Shown piece by piece: positions 53,294-62,053 of a stretch of 64,000 nt of DNA; within the stretch, counting starts at the first letter, position 1, and the number at the start of each line of letters is the position of its first letter. Below the pieces are notes generated by a model. That model was given only the letters and a program-made list of their open reading frames with translations. It ran no database searches and was not told where the DNA came from. This DNA is from an uncultured Bacilli bacterium (GTDB taxonomy: Bacteria > Bacillota_I > Bacilli_A > RF39 > UBA660): contig CAKOMI010000001.1 in the NCBI GenBank assembly GCA_934096605.1, positions 1-64,000 on the forward strand, written 5' to 3'. A program made the translations under genes and the position numbers.

Positions 53294-54510
53294 TGACAAA
53301 TTTTGAAGAATTACAAAAAAGAGGTTTAATTAAAGATGTAGCAGGTGAAGGCATTGAAGAACTTATTAATAAAGGTGGAGTTACATTTTACTGGGGAACA
53401 GATCCAACGGCTGATTCCTTGCACCTAGGCCATTATAGTTCTTTAGTAACGGCTAAAAGATTAATGAAAATGGGCCATCACCCAATTTTACTTTGTGGGG
53501 GCGCAACGGGAAGAATAGGCGACCCTAGACCTACTAGTGAAAGAGAAATTATTGATATAGATGTTTTAAATCATAATATTGAATGTATTAGAAAACAAAT
53601 TGATGAAATATTTGATGGTTCGGCTCGTCTTGTAAATAACTATGAATGGTTTAAAGACTACAACTACTTAGATTTCTTAAGAGATATTGGTAAATATATT
53701 AATGTTAACTATATGTTAAGTAAAGATATTATTAATAGAAGACTAGAAACAGGTATTACTTATGCTGAATTTAGTTATATGTTAATTCAAGGGTATGACT
53801 TTTTACATATGTATCAAGATTTAGGCTGTACTATGCAAGTTGAAGGAAGTGATCAGTGGGGTAATATTACGACTGGTATTGAACTAATTAGAAAAATATT
53901 AGGCCGTGAAGCTTATGGATTTACGATGCCATTAATACTTGATAGCAATGGCAAAAAATTTGGTAAAAGTGAAGGCAATGCGTTATGGCTTGATAAAAAT
54001 AAAACTAGTAGTTATGAATTATACCAATACTTAATTAATACTGATGATAGTAAAGTAGAAGAATATCTAAAAGTGTTTACTTTCCTAAGCTTAGATGAAA
54101 TAGATGCCATTATGGCTCGTCATAAAGAGACCCCAGAACAAAGGATGGCTCAAAAAGAACTGGCTAAACAAATTATTACTGATTTAAGAGGAGAAAGCGA
54201 ATTTCTACATGCTAAAGAAGTAAGTGAATCCTTATTTACGGGTAACATAAAAAACTTAACAGATAATGAGATTAAAGAAGTCTTTAAAGGCGTGCCTACT
54301 ATCACTTATGAAGATAAAGATTTAATTGACATTTTAGTTAGTGGTGGTATTACTGCATCTAAAAGAGAAGCAAGAGAGTTTTTATCTAGTGGCGCAATAC
54401 TTGTAAATGGCCTTGTTGTTCATGAAGAAAATTATCATTTAGAAAATAAAACATATAATATTATTCGTCGTGGGAAAAAGAAATATTATTTAGTAGTAAA
54501 AGAGGGATAA
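53293..54510 (+). CDS. tyrS: Tyrosyl-tRNA synthetase
   Basis: The 405-residue protein has the class I motif HLGHY (about residue 44), the tyrosine pocket motifs YTWG-like FYWGTDPTADSLH, EFSYMLIQGYDFLHMYQ, QVEGSDQWGNITTGIELI, KFGKSEGNALWL (KMSKS equivalent) and a C-terminal S4 RNA-binding domain (about 340-405). Together with the aminopeptidase it is under the T-box, so low charged tRNA-Tyr should raise both peptide turnover and charging. Confidence 0.95.
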   Translation: MTNFEELQKRGLIKDVAGEGIEELINKGGVTFYWGTDPTADSLHLGHYSSLVTAKRLMKMGHHPILLCGGATGRIGDPRPTSEREIIDIDVLNHNIECIRKQIDEIFDGSARLVNNYEWFKDYNYLDFLRDIGKYINVNYMLSKDIINRRLETGITYAEFSYMLIQGYDFLHMYQDLGCTMQVEGSDQWGNITTGIELIRKILGREAYGFTMPLILDSNGKKFGKSEGNALWLDKNKTSSYELYQYLINTDDSKVEEYLKVFTFLSLDEIDAIMARHKETPEQRMAQKELAKQIITDLRGESEFLHAKEVSESLFTGNIKNLTDNEIKEVFKGVPTITYEDKDLIDILVSGGITASKREAREFLSSGAILVNGLVVHEENYHLENKTYNIIRRGKKKYYLVVKEG

Positions 54511-54511
54511 T

Positions 54512-55105
54512 ATGTTAGAAACTGTATTAGTAAGTATTAAAAAGAGCGTTTGGGAGTCGTTTATTGCAAGTTTACTTTTAATAGTTTTTGCTTTAGTTCT
54601 TTTATATAATCCAGAGAACTTTTTAGAATCTTCTATTACTATGTTTGGTTATATTGGTTTCTTTTTAGGAATTATGGATATGCTAATTTATTTTAAGACG
54701 CCAGAAGAAAAAAGAATATATAAAAACAATTTACAAGCCGGTTTAATATTAATAAGTGCGAGTGTTATAGCTTTCTTTAAAACAAGTGTAATTAAAGAGT
54801 TTATTGCCTTTATTTTAGGAGGCTACTTAATTTACCGAGGTAGTATAAGAGCAAATATTGGTTTTAATTTAAAGGAATATCATAATAAAACATGGATAGT
54901 AATTTTTATACTTGCTTTAATTAATATGGTACTTGGTGTTGTAATGATTTTAAACCCTTTTGCTAGTTTAATAAAAATAAATGAACTAATGGCTATTTTA
55001 ATTATTGTTAATGAGACAATCTATATAATAGAAAATATTGTAATATTAATAATTTTAAAAAAGATAAATAAGTTGACAGTGAGTGAAAAAGAAATTCAAG
55101 AATAA
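54512..55105 (+). CDS. DUF308-like membrane protein
   Basis: The 197-residue protein has about six membrane helices in pairs, the layout of DUF308/HdeD-like proteins, with LLIVFALVLLYNPENFLES in the first pair and VLGVVMILNPFASL later. It begins one base after tyrS ends, so it may share that transcript. Function is unknown. Confidence 0.7.
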   Translation: MLETVLVSIKKSVWESFIASLLLIVFALVLLYNPENFLESSITMFGYIGFFLGIMDMLIYFKTPEEKRIYKNNLQAGLILISASVIAFFKTSVIKEFIAFILGGYLIYRGSIRANIGFNLKEYHNKTWIVIFILALINMVLGVVMILNPFASLIKINELMAILIIVNETIYIIENIVILIILKKINKLTVSEKEIQE

Positions 55106-55147
55106 GAAAAAATTATAGTATAATAGTTATATAAGGATGTTGATAGA

Positions 55148-56224
55148 ATGAATATTATTATTTCAGCTGGGGGAACAATGGGACACATAAATCCAGCGTT
55201 AGCTATTATTGATGAATTTAAAAAAAGAGAAAAGAATTTAAATGTCTTATATATTGGTACACATAATAGAATGGAAAAAGATATTGTTCCAAAGAAGAAT
55301 ATTAAGTATGAAGAAATTGAAATATATGGTTTAAGTAAGGATATAAAAAGAGATATTAAAAATATTTTTTGTATAAGAGAATCTTATCATAAGTGTTTGA
55401 AAATTATGAGAGATTTTAAACCAGATGTTGTAATAGGTGTTGGTGGATACGTTACTTATCCAGTTTTGAAAGCAGCCCATAAACTTCATGTTAAAACAGT
55501 CATTCATGAACAAAATAGTATACCTGGTAAAAGTAATATGTTTATTAGTAAATATGCAGATTTAGTTTTACTTACTTTTGATTCTTCTAAAAAATATTTT
55601 AAAAACAATAAAAGAGTTATTACTTCTGGTAACCCTTGTGCTTCTAATGCTCTAACATCTTTACGGATAAAAAAAGAGAGCCTAGGATTTAACAAGGATT
55701 TACCACTTCTTGTAATCGTGGCTGGTTCTTTAGGGAGTACGTCTTTGAACAATAAATTTAAAGAATTTTTTAAACAAGAAAAAATTGAAAATTATCAAGT
55801 TTGTTTTATAACTGGTAAGAGTTATTATGATGAGTTTATTCAGGATTGTAAGCAAATAGAAAATGTAAAAGTATTTCCTTTTATGGATAATTTACCTGGT
55901 TTGTTAAAGGATAGTCAAGCTGTAATATCAAGAGCTGGAGCGGGTAGTTTAACAGAAATTATGGCTATTCATGTACCATCTATCATTGTACCTAGTCCAT
56001 ATGTTGCTAATAATCATCAATACTATAATGCTTTAGAATTAAAAGAAAAAAATTGTATTTTGTTATTAGAAGAAAAAGATGTTAATAATGATAGTTTAAA
56101 GAAAATGATTAATTTAGTATTATTTGATAAGAAAAAAAGAGAAGAATTAGAAAGCAATATGAATCTTTTAAAGACTAGCGATAGTGCTAATATTATATAT
56201 AAGGAAATTAAAAAGATATTGTAA
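55148..56224 (+). CDS. murG: MurG, lipid II-forming GlcNAc transferase
   Basis: The 358-residue protein has the MurG motifs ISAGGTMGHINPALAI (glycine-rich loop near the start), GVGGYVTYPVLKAAH, HEQNSIPGKSN, VIVAGSLGSTSLN and, in the UDP-GlcNAc site, ISRAGAGSLTEIM and PSPYVANNHQYYNA. It transfers GlcNAc to lipid I at the inner membrane face. A TATAAT box stands before it and ftsQ follows. Confidence 0.93.
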   Translation: MNIIISAGGTMGHINPALAIIDEFKKREKNLNVLYIGTHNRMEKDIVPKKNIKYEEIEIYGLSKDIKRDIKNIFCIRESYHKCLKIMRDFKPDVVIGVGGYVTYPVLKAAHKLHVKTVIHEQNSIPGKSNMFISKYADLVLLTFDSSKKYFKNNKRVITSGNPCASNALTSLRIKKESLGFNKDLPLLVIVAGSLGSTSLNNKFKEFFKQEKIENYQVCFITGKSYYDEFIQDCKQIENVKVFPFMDNLPGLLKDSQAVISRAGAGSLTEIMAIHVPSIIVPSPYVANNHQYYNALELKEKNCILLLEEKDVNNDSLKKMINLVLFDKKKREELESNMNLLKTSDSANIIYKEIKKIL

Positions 56225-56243
56225 GAGAAATTAAGGGGCTATT

Positions 56244-56951
56244 ATGATAAGAAAAAAGAAAGTGATAAAAAGAAGGTTTAAATGGAAAACATTTTTTAAG
56301 TTTTTAATCTTTTTAAGTGTTTGCTCTTTATTAGTTAGTGGTATTCTAAATATTCCAACAAAACAGATTATTATTACAGGAAATGAAGTCGTAAGTGATA
56401 ATGAGATTATTATGGCTAGTCAGTATCAATTTTATCCTAAGCTTTTTAGTAAAAGATATGATGATATAAAAAAAGATATTTTAAATTTAGATTATGTTAG
56501 TAATGTAAAAATACATCGTAGTTTATTTGGGGTGTTAAAATTAGAAATAACAGAAGATAAACCTTTGTTTTATAATAAAGCATCAGGAAAATTAGTTTTG
56601 ATGAGTGGTAAGGAGATAGATTCTAGTAATTATAATGGTGTACCTATTTTAATTAATAATGTACCAGAGCCTTACTATGAAAGGTTTATTAGTAAGTTAT
56701 CACAAATAAAAAGAGATGTTTTAATGCTTATTAGTGAAATACAATATGATCCTTGGAAAAGTAATGATATTACAATTGATGAAACACGATTTGTGCTTAG
56801 AATGAATGATGGTAATATTGTTTATGTAAATTTAATTCATATGGATAAGTTAGATAATTATATTGAAATATTTGCTTCATTAGAAAATCAGAAGGGAACA
56901 TTATATTTAGATTCTTCAAGTGATAAGATATCGTTTAGTTTAAATAAGTAG
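56244..56951 (+). CDS. ftsQ: FtsQ/DivIB cell-division protein
   Basis: The 235-residue protein has a basic cytoplasmic start, a membrane helix (about residues 16-37), a POTRA domain (IPTKQIIITGNEVVSDNEII, about 40-108) and a beta domain. This is the DivIB order; DivIB joins FtsL and the division PBP in the divisome. It lies 20 bases after murG, as in many Gram-positives. Confidence 0.85.
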   Translation: MIRKKKVIKRRFKWKTFFKFLIFLSVCSLLVSGILNIPTKQIIITGNEVVSDNEIIMASQYQFYPKLFSKRYDDIKKDILNLDYVSNVKIHRSLFGVLKLEITEDKPLFYNKASGKLVLMSGKEIDSSNYNGVPILINNVPEPYYERFISKLSQIKRDVLMLISEIQYDPWKSNDITIDETRFVLRMNDGNIVYVNLIHMDKLDNYIEIFASLENQKGTLYLDSSSDKISFSLNK

Positions 56952-56962
56952 GAGGTGATAGT

Positions 56963-57427
56963 ATGTTATTAAGAAAAGCAAACTTGCAAGACGTTCATAA
57001 TAACCTTGCTAATATTTTTATTGATGCTTTTAATTTACATTTGAGGTGTAGACCAGATATTTTTGGCAGTTCTAAAAGTGACGAAGAACTAAAAAATGAA
57101 TTAATTAACATTATTGAAAACGATAATAACATTATCGTTTGTGAATATGATGGAATTGTGGTTGGCTATATAATGTATAAAATTAATGCGAAAAAAAGTA
57201 AGGTTTTGTGGATAGATCAACTTGCTGTAGATGAGGATCAAAGAGGTAAAGGAATAGCAAAATTACTAATTAATAAAGTAAGAAATTTAGCTAATGAAGA
57301 AAATTGCGATAGAGTTGAACTTTGTTGTTGGGACTTTAACGATAATGCGATGGAAATGTATAAACATTTAGGATTTAAAACTCAAAGAGTTATTTTTGAA
57401 GAATGGTGCAATAAAGACATCATATAA
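56963..57427 (+). CDS. GNAT-family acetyltransferase
   Basis: The 154-residue protein has LWIDQLAVDEDQRGKGIAKLLINKV (about residues 74-98) with the QRGKGI acetyl-CoA loop and the end ELCCWDFNDNAMEMYKHLGFKTQ. The substrate is unknown. AGGAGGTGAT precedes the ATG. It starts a run of resistance-type genes. Confidence 0.8.
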   Translation: MLLRKANLQDVHNNLANIFIDAFNLHLRCRPDIFGSSKSDEELKNELINIIENDNNIIVCEYDGIVVGYIMYKINAKKSKVLWIDQLAVDEDQRGKGIAKLLINKVRNLANEENCDRVELCCWDFNDNAMEMYKHLGFKTQRVIFEEWCNKDII

Positions 57428-57431
57428 AGAT

Positions 57432-57536
57432 ATGGATGAAAATGATATATATAAATATACTTATTTCTTAACAAAAGAAATGCTTTTAGAAAGACTATTT
57501 GAATTAGAAAAAGATAATCAAAACAAATTAAAATAA
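57432..57536 (+). CDS. Small open frame (34 aa), possibly a gene fragment
   Basis: ATG 57432 gives MDENDIYKYTYFLTKEMLLE and a short Lys/Asn-rich end. It has no clear ribosome site and lies in the +1 frame just after the GNAT stop. It may be the detached end of another gene rather than a real protein. Confidence 0.3.
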   Translation: MDENDIYKYTYFLTKEMLLERLFELEKDNQNKLK

Positions 57537-57551
57537 TTGTAGTTGAGATAG

Positions 57552-57974
57552 ATGGAATATAAATTATTAGAAGAACAAGATTTAGAACTTATGCCAGATT
57601 TTATTGATGATGAAAATACTAAATATAGTATAGATGTCTTAAAAAAGTTTATGGATGAAAATAATAATTTTGGATTTATTGCAAAAACAAATAATAAAGT
57701 GGTAGGGTTTGCTTTTGTGTCTATATATCTATACTAACACCAGGTATTCTATCTTGACGCCATTGATGTTATGTCAGAGTATCAAGGAAAAGGTTATGGA
57801 ACAGGTTTAATATCATTTGCTCGTGATTATGCTAAAACTATTAACTGTTATAAAATGTATTTGATAACGAATAGAAGTAATGTATCTGCTTGTAAATGCT
57901 ATGAAAAGGCAGGAGGCATAAATAAAGCAGATGATGAAATTATTTATGTTTATGATTTTAAGGAGAAAAAATAA
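57552..57974 (+). pseudogene. GNAT acetyltransferase gene broken by an in-frame stop
   Basis: From ATG 57552 the frame reads a GNAT N-terminal half up to VVGFAFVSIYLY and meets TAA at 57735-57737. The same frame then continues HQVFYLDAIDVMSEYQGKGY with the QGKGYG acetyl-CoA loop, down to the TAA at 57974. The two parts together make one enzyme of about 140 codons resembling aminoglycoside 3-N-acetyltransferase-like GNATs. A single nonsense change separates them. The downstream piece has an internal ATG at 57771 but no ribosome site. Confidence 0.75.
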
Positions 57975-58870
57975 TGGATATAAAAAAGATTATAGAAGAA
58001 AAATGTAATATAAATATTGATAGTATAAAGTTAATAGGCGAAGGATATGACAGTAAAGCATACATTGTAAATAATGAATATATTTTTAAAATAAAGTTTA
58101 GTGCTAATAAGAAAAAAGGATATGAAAAAGAAAAAGCAATATATGATTTTTTAAATAAAAAATTGAATACAACAATAAATATTCCTAATATTGAATATTC
58201 GTATATAAGTGATGATATTTCTATATTAGGGTATAAAGAAATTAGAGGAACATTTTTAACACCAGAGATATATTTTTCTCTACCACAAGATAAACAAGAA
58301 TTGTTAAAAAAAGATATTGCTATGTTTTTAAGACAAATGCACGATTTAGATTATAGTGAAATAAGTTCTTATACAATAGATAACAAACAAAATGTTTTAG
58401 AAGAATATCAATTATTAAGAGATACTATTTATGATAGTCTAACTGATATTGAAAAGAAATATGCAGAAGATTTTATGCAAAGATTACATAGTACAACAAT
58501 ATTTGATGGAAGAAAATGTTTATGCCATAATGATTTTAGTTGTAATCATTTATTACTTGATGATGATAATAAATTATGTGGTGTAATTGATTTTGGAGAT
58601 TCTGGAATTATAGATGAATATTGTGATTTTATATATTTACTAGAAGATAGTGAAGAAGAAATTGGTGTTTCTTTTGGAGAAGATATATTAAGATTATATG
58701 GAAATATAGATATTTCAAAAGCTAAAGAATATCAAGATGTTGTAGAACAATATTATCCAATAGAAACTATTGTATATGGAATTAAAAATAATAGACCTGA
58801 TTTTATAGAAAAAGGCAGAAAAGAAATTTATATAAGAACTCATAAAGCTGAAAAATTAAGGAAGAGATGA
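57974..58870 (+). CDS. APH-family phosphotransferase (APH(2'')-like)
   Basis: The 298-residue protein has the APH kinase core: [22 protein letters not shown] (nucleotide loop, about 20-40), [20 protein letters not shown] (HxDxxxxN catalytic loop, about 183-202) and [17 protein letters not shown] (DxD motif). The layout matches aminoglycoside 2''-phosphotransferases, but resistance cannot be claimed from sequence alone. AAGGAG precedes ATG 57974, which overlaps the end of the broken GNAT gene. Confidence 0.78.
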   Translation: MDIKKIIEEKCNINIDSIKLIGEGYDSKAYIVNNEYIFKIKFSANKKKGYEKEKAIYDFLNKKLNTTINIPNIEYSYISDDISILGYKEIRGTFLTPEIYFSLPQDKQELLKKDIAMFLRQMHDLDYSEISSYTIDNKQNVLEEYQLLRDTIYDSLTDIEKKYAEDFMQRLHSTTIFDGRKCLCHNDFSCNHLLLDDDNKLCGVIDFGDSGIIDEYCDFIYLLEDSEEEIGVSFGEDILRLYGNIDISKAKEYQDVVEQYYPIETIVYGIKNNRPDFIEKGRKEIYIRTHKAEKLRKR

Positions 58871-58871
58871 T

Positions 58872-58958
58872 ATGGGAAAAGTAATATTAGTTTGTGGAAA
58901 AATATGTAGTGGTAAAAGCTATTATTCAAAATATGTAAATAAAAAAAACAAAAATTAA
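58872..58958 (+). pseudogene. Truncated P-loop kinase remnant
   Basis: The 28-codon frame reads MGKVILVCGKICSGKSYYSK and ends in a run of As. GKICSGKS is a P-loop typical of AAA_33/zeta-type kinases, but the rest of the enzyme is missing. An eight-A run (58940-58948) sits at the break. Confidence 0.6.
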
Positions 58959-59023
58959 ATATGTAAGTAATAAGTATCTTAATGTAAAATAATATATTCT
59001 TAAAGAAAAAGTTTCTGACTTTT

Positions 59024-59058
59024 AAGTAGTGGTATAGAGATTTATCATTACTTTTTTT
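59024..59058 (+). terminator. Terminator after the resistance-type cluster
   Basis: AAGTAGTGGTA (59024-59034) pairs with TATCATTACTT (59043-59053), eleven pairs with two wobbles, followed by Ts. Confidence 0.7.
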
Positions 59059-59085
59059 GACTTTGGGTAGTTTGTGTGTTATTCT
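59057..59085 (+). promoter_or_regulatory. Promoter of the 59113-queH unit
   Basis: TTGACT (59057-59062) and TATTCT (59080-59085) are 17 bp apart. The predicted start near 59092 lies downstream of the GTG at 59074, so the coding region must begin later. Confidence 0.55.
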
Positions 59086-59112
59086 AATAACAAGAAAGCG
59101 AGGGTTTACATT

Positions 59113-59757
59113 CTGAAAAAGTTAATTTTAGGTGTAGAGATAATATATAACGAAGAACGTTATAATGTTAGTAGTGATCGCAGTATTGATTTTACTGATT
59201 TAAAAAGTAAAAATCATTTTAGTTTTAGTTCGAATCATAAGTTTATTTATCAAGTTGCTAGTCATGAGTTTTTAGCACTTGAATATTATGAAGATACCTT
59301 ATGGCTTAAACATTATTATGTTAGTAAAGGTGGTATGAAACTAATAGAAGGTTTCAAGGTAAGGGGGTGCCAGGTGTTAGACCGATATCATTTGGTGCTA
59401 AATGTTGATGATAGAATAACGGTTCTTTATTCAACTAAAGAAAGAAGCAAGTTTATTTATGCTAATTTGACAGGTGTTGAAAGACTTCTTAATGTTTTTG
59501 TAGGTAGGACACAAGTTTTAGATGATGAGGTAACAATTACCTTTAATAGTGCATTTAGACCAATAAGTCTTTATTCTACAACACTTAACCGAGAAATACC
59601 GGTTCTTACTTATGAAGAATATGAAAATATTTTTGGTAAGCGTAATGTTAGTGAGGAAGATTTATTTTTGTATACAATTTATGAGTTACAACAAGAACTT
59701 ATGAATAATAAAGAGATAAGTAAAAGGGTGAGAAAAGTAAAAGATGGAAAAAGTTAA
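59113..59757 (+). CDS. Hypothetical protein, probable CTG start
   Basis: The frame is open from 59074, but that start lies inside the promoter. After the ribosome-like AGGG at 59101-59104 the first possible starts are ATT 59110 and CTG 59113; CTG gives the natural-looking KKLILGVEIIYNEERYNVSS. The 214-residue protein is mostly beta in its first half, with a helical end; no family is recognised. It overlaps queH by 14 bases, which suggests linked translation. Confidence 0.55.
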   Translation: MKKLILGVEIIYNEERYNVSSDRSIDFTDLKSKNHFSFSSNHKFIYQVASHEFLALEYYEDTLWLKHYYVSKGGMKLIEGFKVRGCQVLDRYHLVLNVDDRITVLYSTKERSKFIYANLTGVERLLNVFVGRTQVLDDEVTITFNSAFRPISLYSTTLNREIPVLTYEEYENIFGKRNVSEEDLFLYTIYELQQELMNNKEISKRVRKVKDGKS

Positions 59758-60376
59758 TTATGATAAAAAAATGATGGAGATTATTAATTCTTTTGGTGGG
59801 CAAAGGCCCACTTTACTTTTGCATACTTGTTGTGCACCTTGTTCAACCGCGGTTATTGAAAGATTAAGTGAGTATTTTGATATAACAGTGTTTTACTATA
59901 ATCCTAATATTGAGCCTTATGAAGAATATTTAAAAAGAAAAGAAGAACAAAAGAGATTACTTAGAGAATATAAAAGTATAAGACCTATTAAATTTTTGGA
60001 TTGCGATTATGAAAATGAAGAGTTTTCTAAGTTCGCGTGTGACCTAGCAGAGTCTCATGAAGGCGGGAAAAGATGCATGTTATGCTTTCATTTAAGACTT
60101 GCCAAAACGGCTATGACTGCTAAGAAAAAACATTTTGATTATTTTGGCACTAGTTTAACAGTCAGTCCTTATAAAAGTGCTTATCATGTTAATAGTATTG
60201 GTCTTGCTTTAGAGAAAAAGCAAGGTGTTAAATATTTAGTTAGTGATTTTAAAAAACATGATGGGTATAAACGAAGTATTATTTTAGCAAAAGAATATCA
60301 TTTATATAGACAGGATTATTGTGGTTGTAAGTATTCAAAAGAGGAAAGAGAGGAATATAAGAAAAGTAAAATTTAA
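59744..60376 (+). CDS. queH: QueH, epoxyqueuosine reductase
   Basis: The 210-residue protein has the QueH (DUF208) cysteine motifs: LLHTCCAPCSTAVIERL (adjacent cysteines and a third, about residues 26-42), GGKRCMLCFHLRL, DYFGTSLTVSPYKS, and the end RQDYCGCKYSKEE. It carries out the last step to queuosine in tRNA, independent of cobalamin. It starts inside the previous gene. Confidence 0.92.
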   Translation: MEKVNYDKKMMEIINSFGGQRPTLLLHTCCAPCSTAVIERLSEYFDITVFYYNPNIEPYEEYLKRKEEQKRLLREYKSIRPIKFLDCDYENEEFSKFACDLAESHEGGKRCMLCFHLRLAKTAMTAKKKHFDYFGTSLTVSPYKSAYHVNSIGLALEKKQGVKYLVSDFKKHDGYKRSIILAKEYHLYRQDYCGCKYSKEEREEYKKSKI

Positions 60377-60398
60377 CTGTATTTAGGGGGTATTTATT

Positions 60399-61109
60399 TT
60401 GGATATAGAAAAAGAATTAGAAAAAGAAAAACAAAGACTTTTGTTTATTAAGAAACATTATAAGTTTTTTAATGTAAGAAATATATGTATATGTAAGATT
60501 GTAAATAAGTTATATGGTTTTAAAAATTACTATCCTTTTGTTTTAAGTTTAATCATGTCTTCTATGACTTTAAAAGGAGTTATCAGTTATGATTATGAAA
60601 AAAATGTTATAACAAAAGAAGGCTTAGAAAAGAGTAGTGCAACAGAGTATGGTGATGATGAGATGCTCTTTACTGAACCATATTACGTATTAGATGATAA
60701 ACAATTTTATAAGCAAACAATTTATCAGGATTTTAATAAAGAAAAAATAAATTATTATTTTACTTTAAGTAAGGAAGAATTGGATAGTTTATTAGAAATA
60801 AAAGAAATATGTGTTACAGGAGATACGAAATTTTCGGGACTTAGTTATACAACGTATCAAAAACGTATGTATATAAATGAAAAGAAAGTATTATTAGCCT
60901 CTTTAGAATTCTTACTTATGACTTTGTTTAATTTCTTTATGCTTGGGCTTGGAGATGCGTTATTTATAGCTGATTTTGTAAAAAAAATTGATGAACAATA
61001 TGATGAGTTAGATGAGAATGATTTTGAAATGATTGATTATTATCTTCAGATGATTGAAGAAAATATTAATGCTTTAGGGGTATATGATGATGCAGTTAAA
61101 AAAAGATGA
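60399..61109 (+). CDS. Hypothetical protein (236 aa)
   Basis: The start is TTG 60399 after TTAGGGGGT. The protein is rich in Lys and Glu, has one hydrophobic stretch (about residues 170-190, LLMTLFNFFMLGLGDALFIADF) and no recognised family. It overlaps the amidoligase gene by 26 bases, so the two are probably linked in function. Confidence 0.6.
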   Translation: MDIEKELEKEKQRLLFIKKHYKFFNVRNICICKIVNKLYGFKNYYPFVLSLIMSSMTLKGVISYDYEKNVITKEGLEKSSATEYGDDEMLFTEPYYVLDDKQFYKQTIYQDFNKEKINYYFTLSKEELDSLLEIKEICVTGDTKFSGLSYTTYQKRMYINEKKVLLASLEFLLMTLFNFFMLGLGDALFIADFVKKIDEQYDELDENDFEMIDYYLQMIEENINALGVYDDAVKKR

Positions 61110-62022
61110 GTTAAATAGAATTCTTAATACCAAACTTGTGTATCGAGAGACTTTGAATTTGCCAAGTAATGTTTTATTTGGAATAGAAATTGAAAGCGAA
61201 CGAATTAATTGTAGTAAAATTAAAGAGAGTCTTATGGAAAATGGTTTAGAATGGCTTGCTGGCATTGATTTAAGTGTTTATTCGGGGGCTGAAGTGGTAA
61301 GTCCTGTTTTAAAAGATGAAGAAAAAACTTGGGAAGAACTAAAAATAGTTTGTGAATTGATGCGAAAAAACCACGCTAAAATAACACCATGTTCTGGTTG
61401 GCATGTCCACGTAGGAGCTCATGTCTTGGATGGGGATATTGATGCTTTTAAAATTTTTTTGAAAACTTACATGATCTATGAACCTATAATATTAAGATTT
61501 TGGTATGGAGAATATTTAACTGGCCGATCTGGCATGAGAAATTATGCCAATCAAATACAACATTTTTTATATGATAATATGGAGTTCATTATGAAATGTG
61601 ATAATTTAAAAGAAATACTTAGTTTACTTAAATTTTCTAATAAGTATTGTGCGGTTAATTTTCTTAATATGATTGATATTAAAACTTATTCTTTTAGAAA
61701 TACAATTGAATTTAGAGGCGGTAATGGTACACTTGAACCAGTTATTTGGCAAAATTATGTTAATCTGGCAACAAAACTATTATTGTTTGTTAAAAGAAAA
61801 GATATTGATATTGATTTTTTAGATTGGAAAGTTAGAAATTTAGTCTTAAGCAATTCTCTTTATATGCTTTATGAGGGAATAGATTTAAAAGAGATGATTG
61901 AATTTGTTAATTTGATATTTACTAGGGAAATAGATAAGTTATATTTTGCCAGACAATATTTAAAAGATATGCGTTTCGGGTATGGGAATGAGGCTAAATT
62001 AAGTCGTAAATTTATTAAATAA
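61084..62022 (+). CDS. Amidoligase-like enzyme (ATP-grasp/COOH-NH2 ligase family)
   Basis: The 312-residue protein has the Amidoligase_2 pattern: LFGIEIESERI near the start, VSPVL, TPCSGWHVHVGAHVLD (the His motif, about residues 98-113) and NTIEFRGGNGTLEP with FR and G-rich loops. These enzymes are thought to join amino and carboxyl groups in peptide tagging or wall modification; many are encoded by phages. The start cannot be decided among three ATGs in a row. Confidence 0.7.
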   Translation: MMMQLKKDELNRILNTKLVYRETLNLPSNVLFGIEIESERINCSKIKESLMENGLEWLAGIDLSVYSGAEVVSPVLKDEEKTWEELKIVCELMRKNHAKITPCSGWHVHVGAHVLDGDIDAFKIFLKTYMIYEPIILRFWYGEYLTGRSGMRNYANQIQHFLYDNMEFIMKCDNLKEILSLLKFSNKYCAVNFLNMIDIKTYSFRNTIEFRGGNGTLEPVIWQNYVNLATKLLLFVKRKDIDIDFLDWKVRNLVLSNSLYMLYEGIDLKEMIEFVNLIFTREIDKLYFARQYLKDMRFGYGNEAKLSRKFIK

Positions 62023-62053
62023 AAAAGACATATAGATGGTGTTTATATGTCTT
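62020..62053. terminator. Bidirectional terminator between amidoligase and gatD
   Basis: AAGACATATA and TATATGTCTT form a ten-pair stem with an A-run on the left, which is a T-run for the minus strand. It terminates gatD and overlaps the end of its coding region. Confidence 0.65.
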
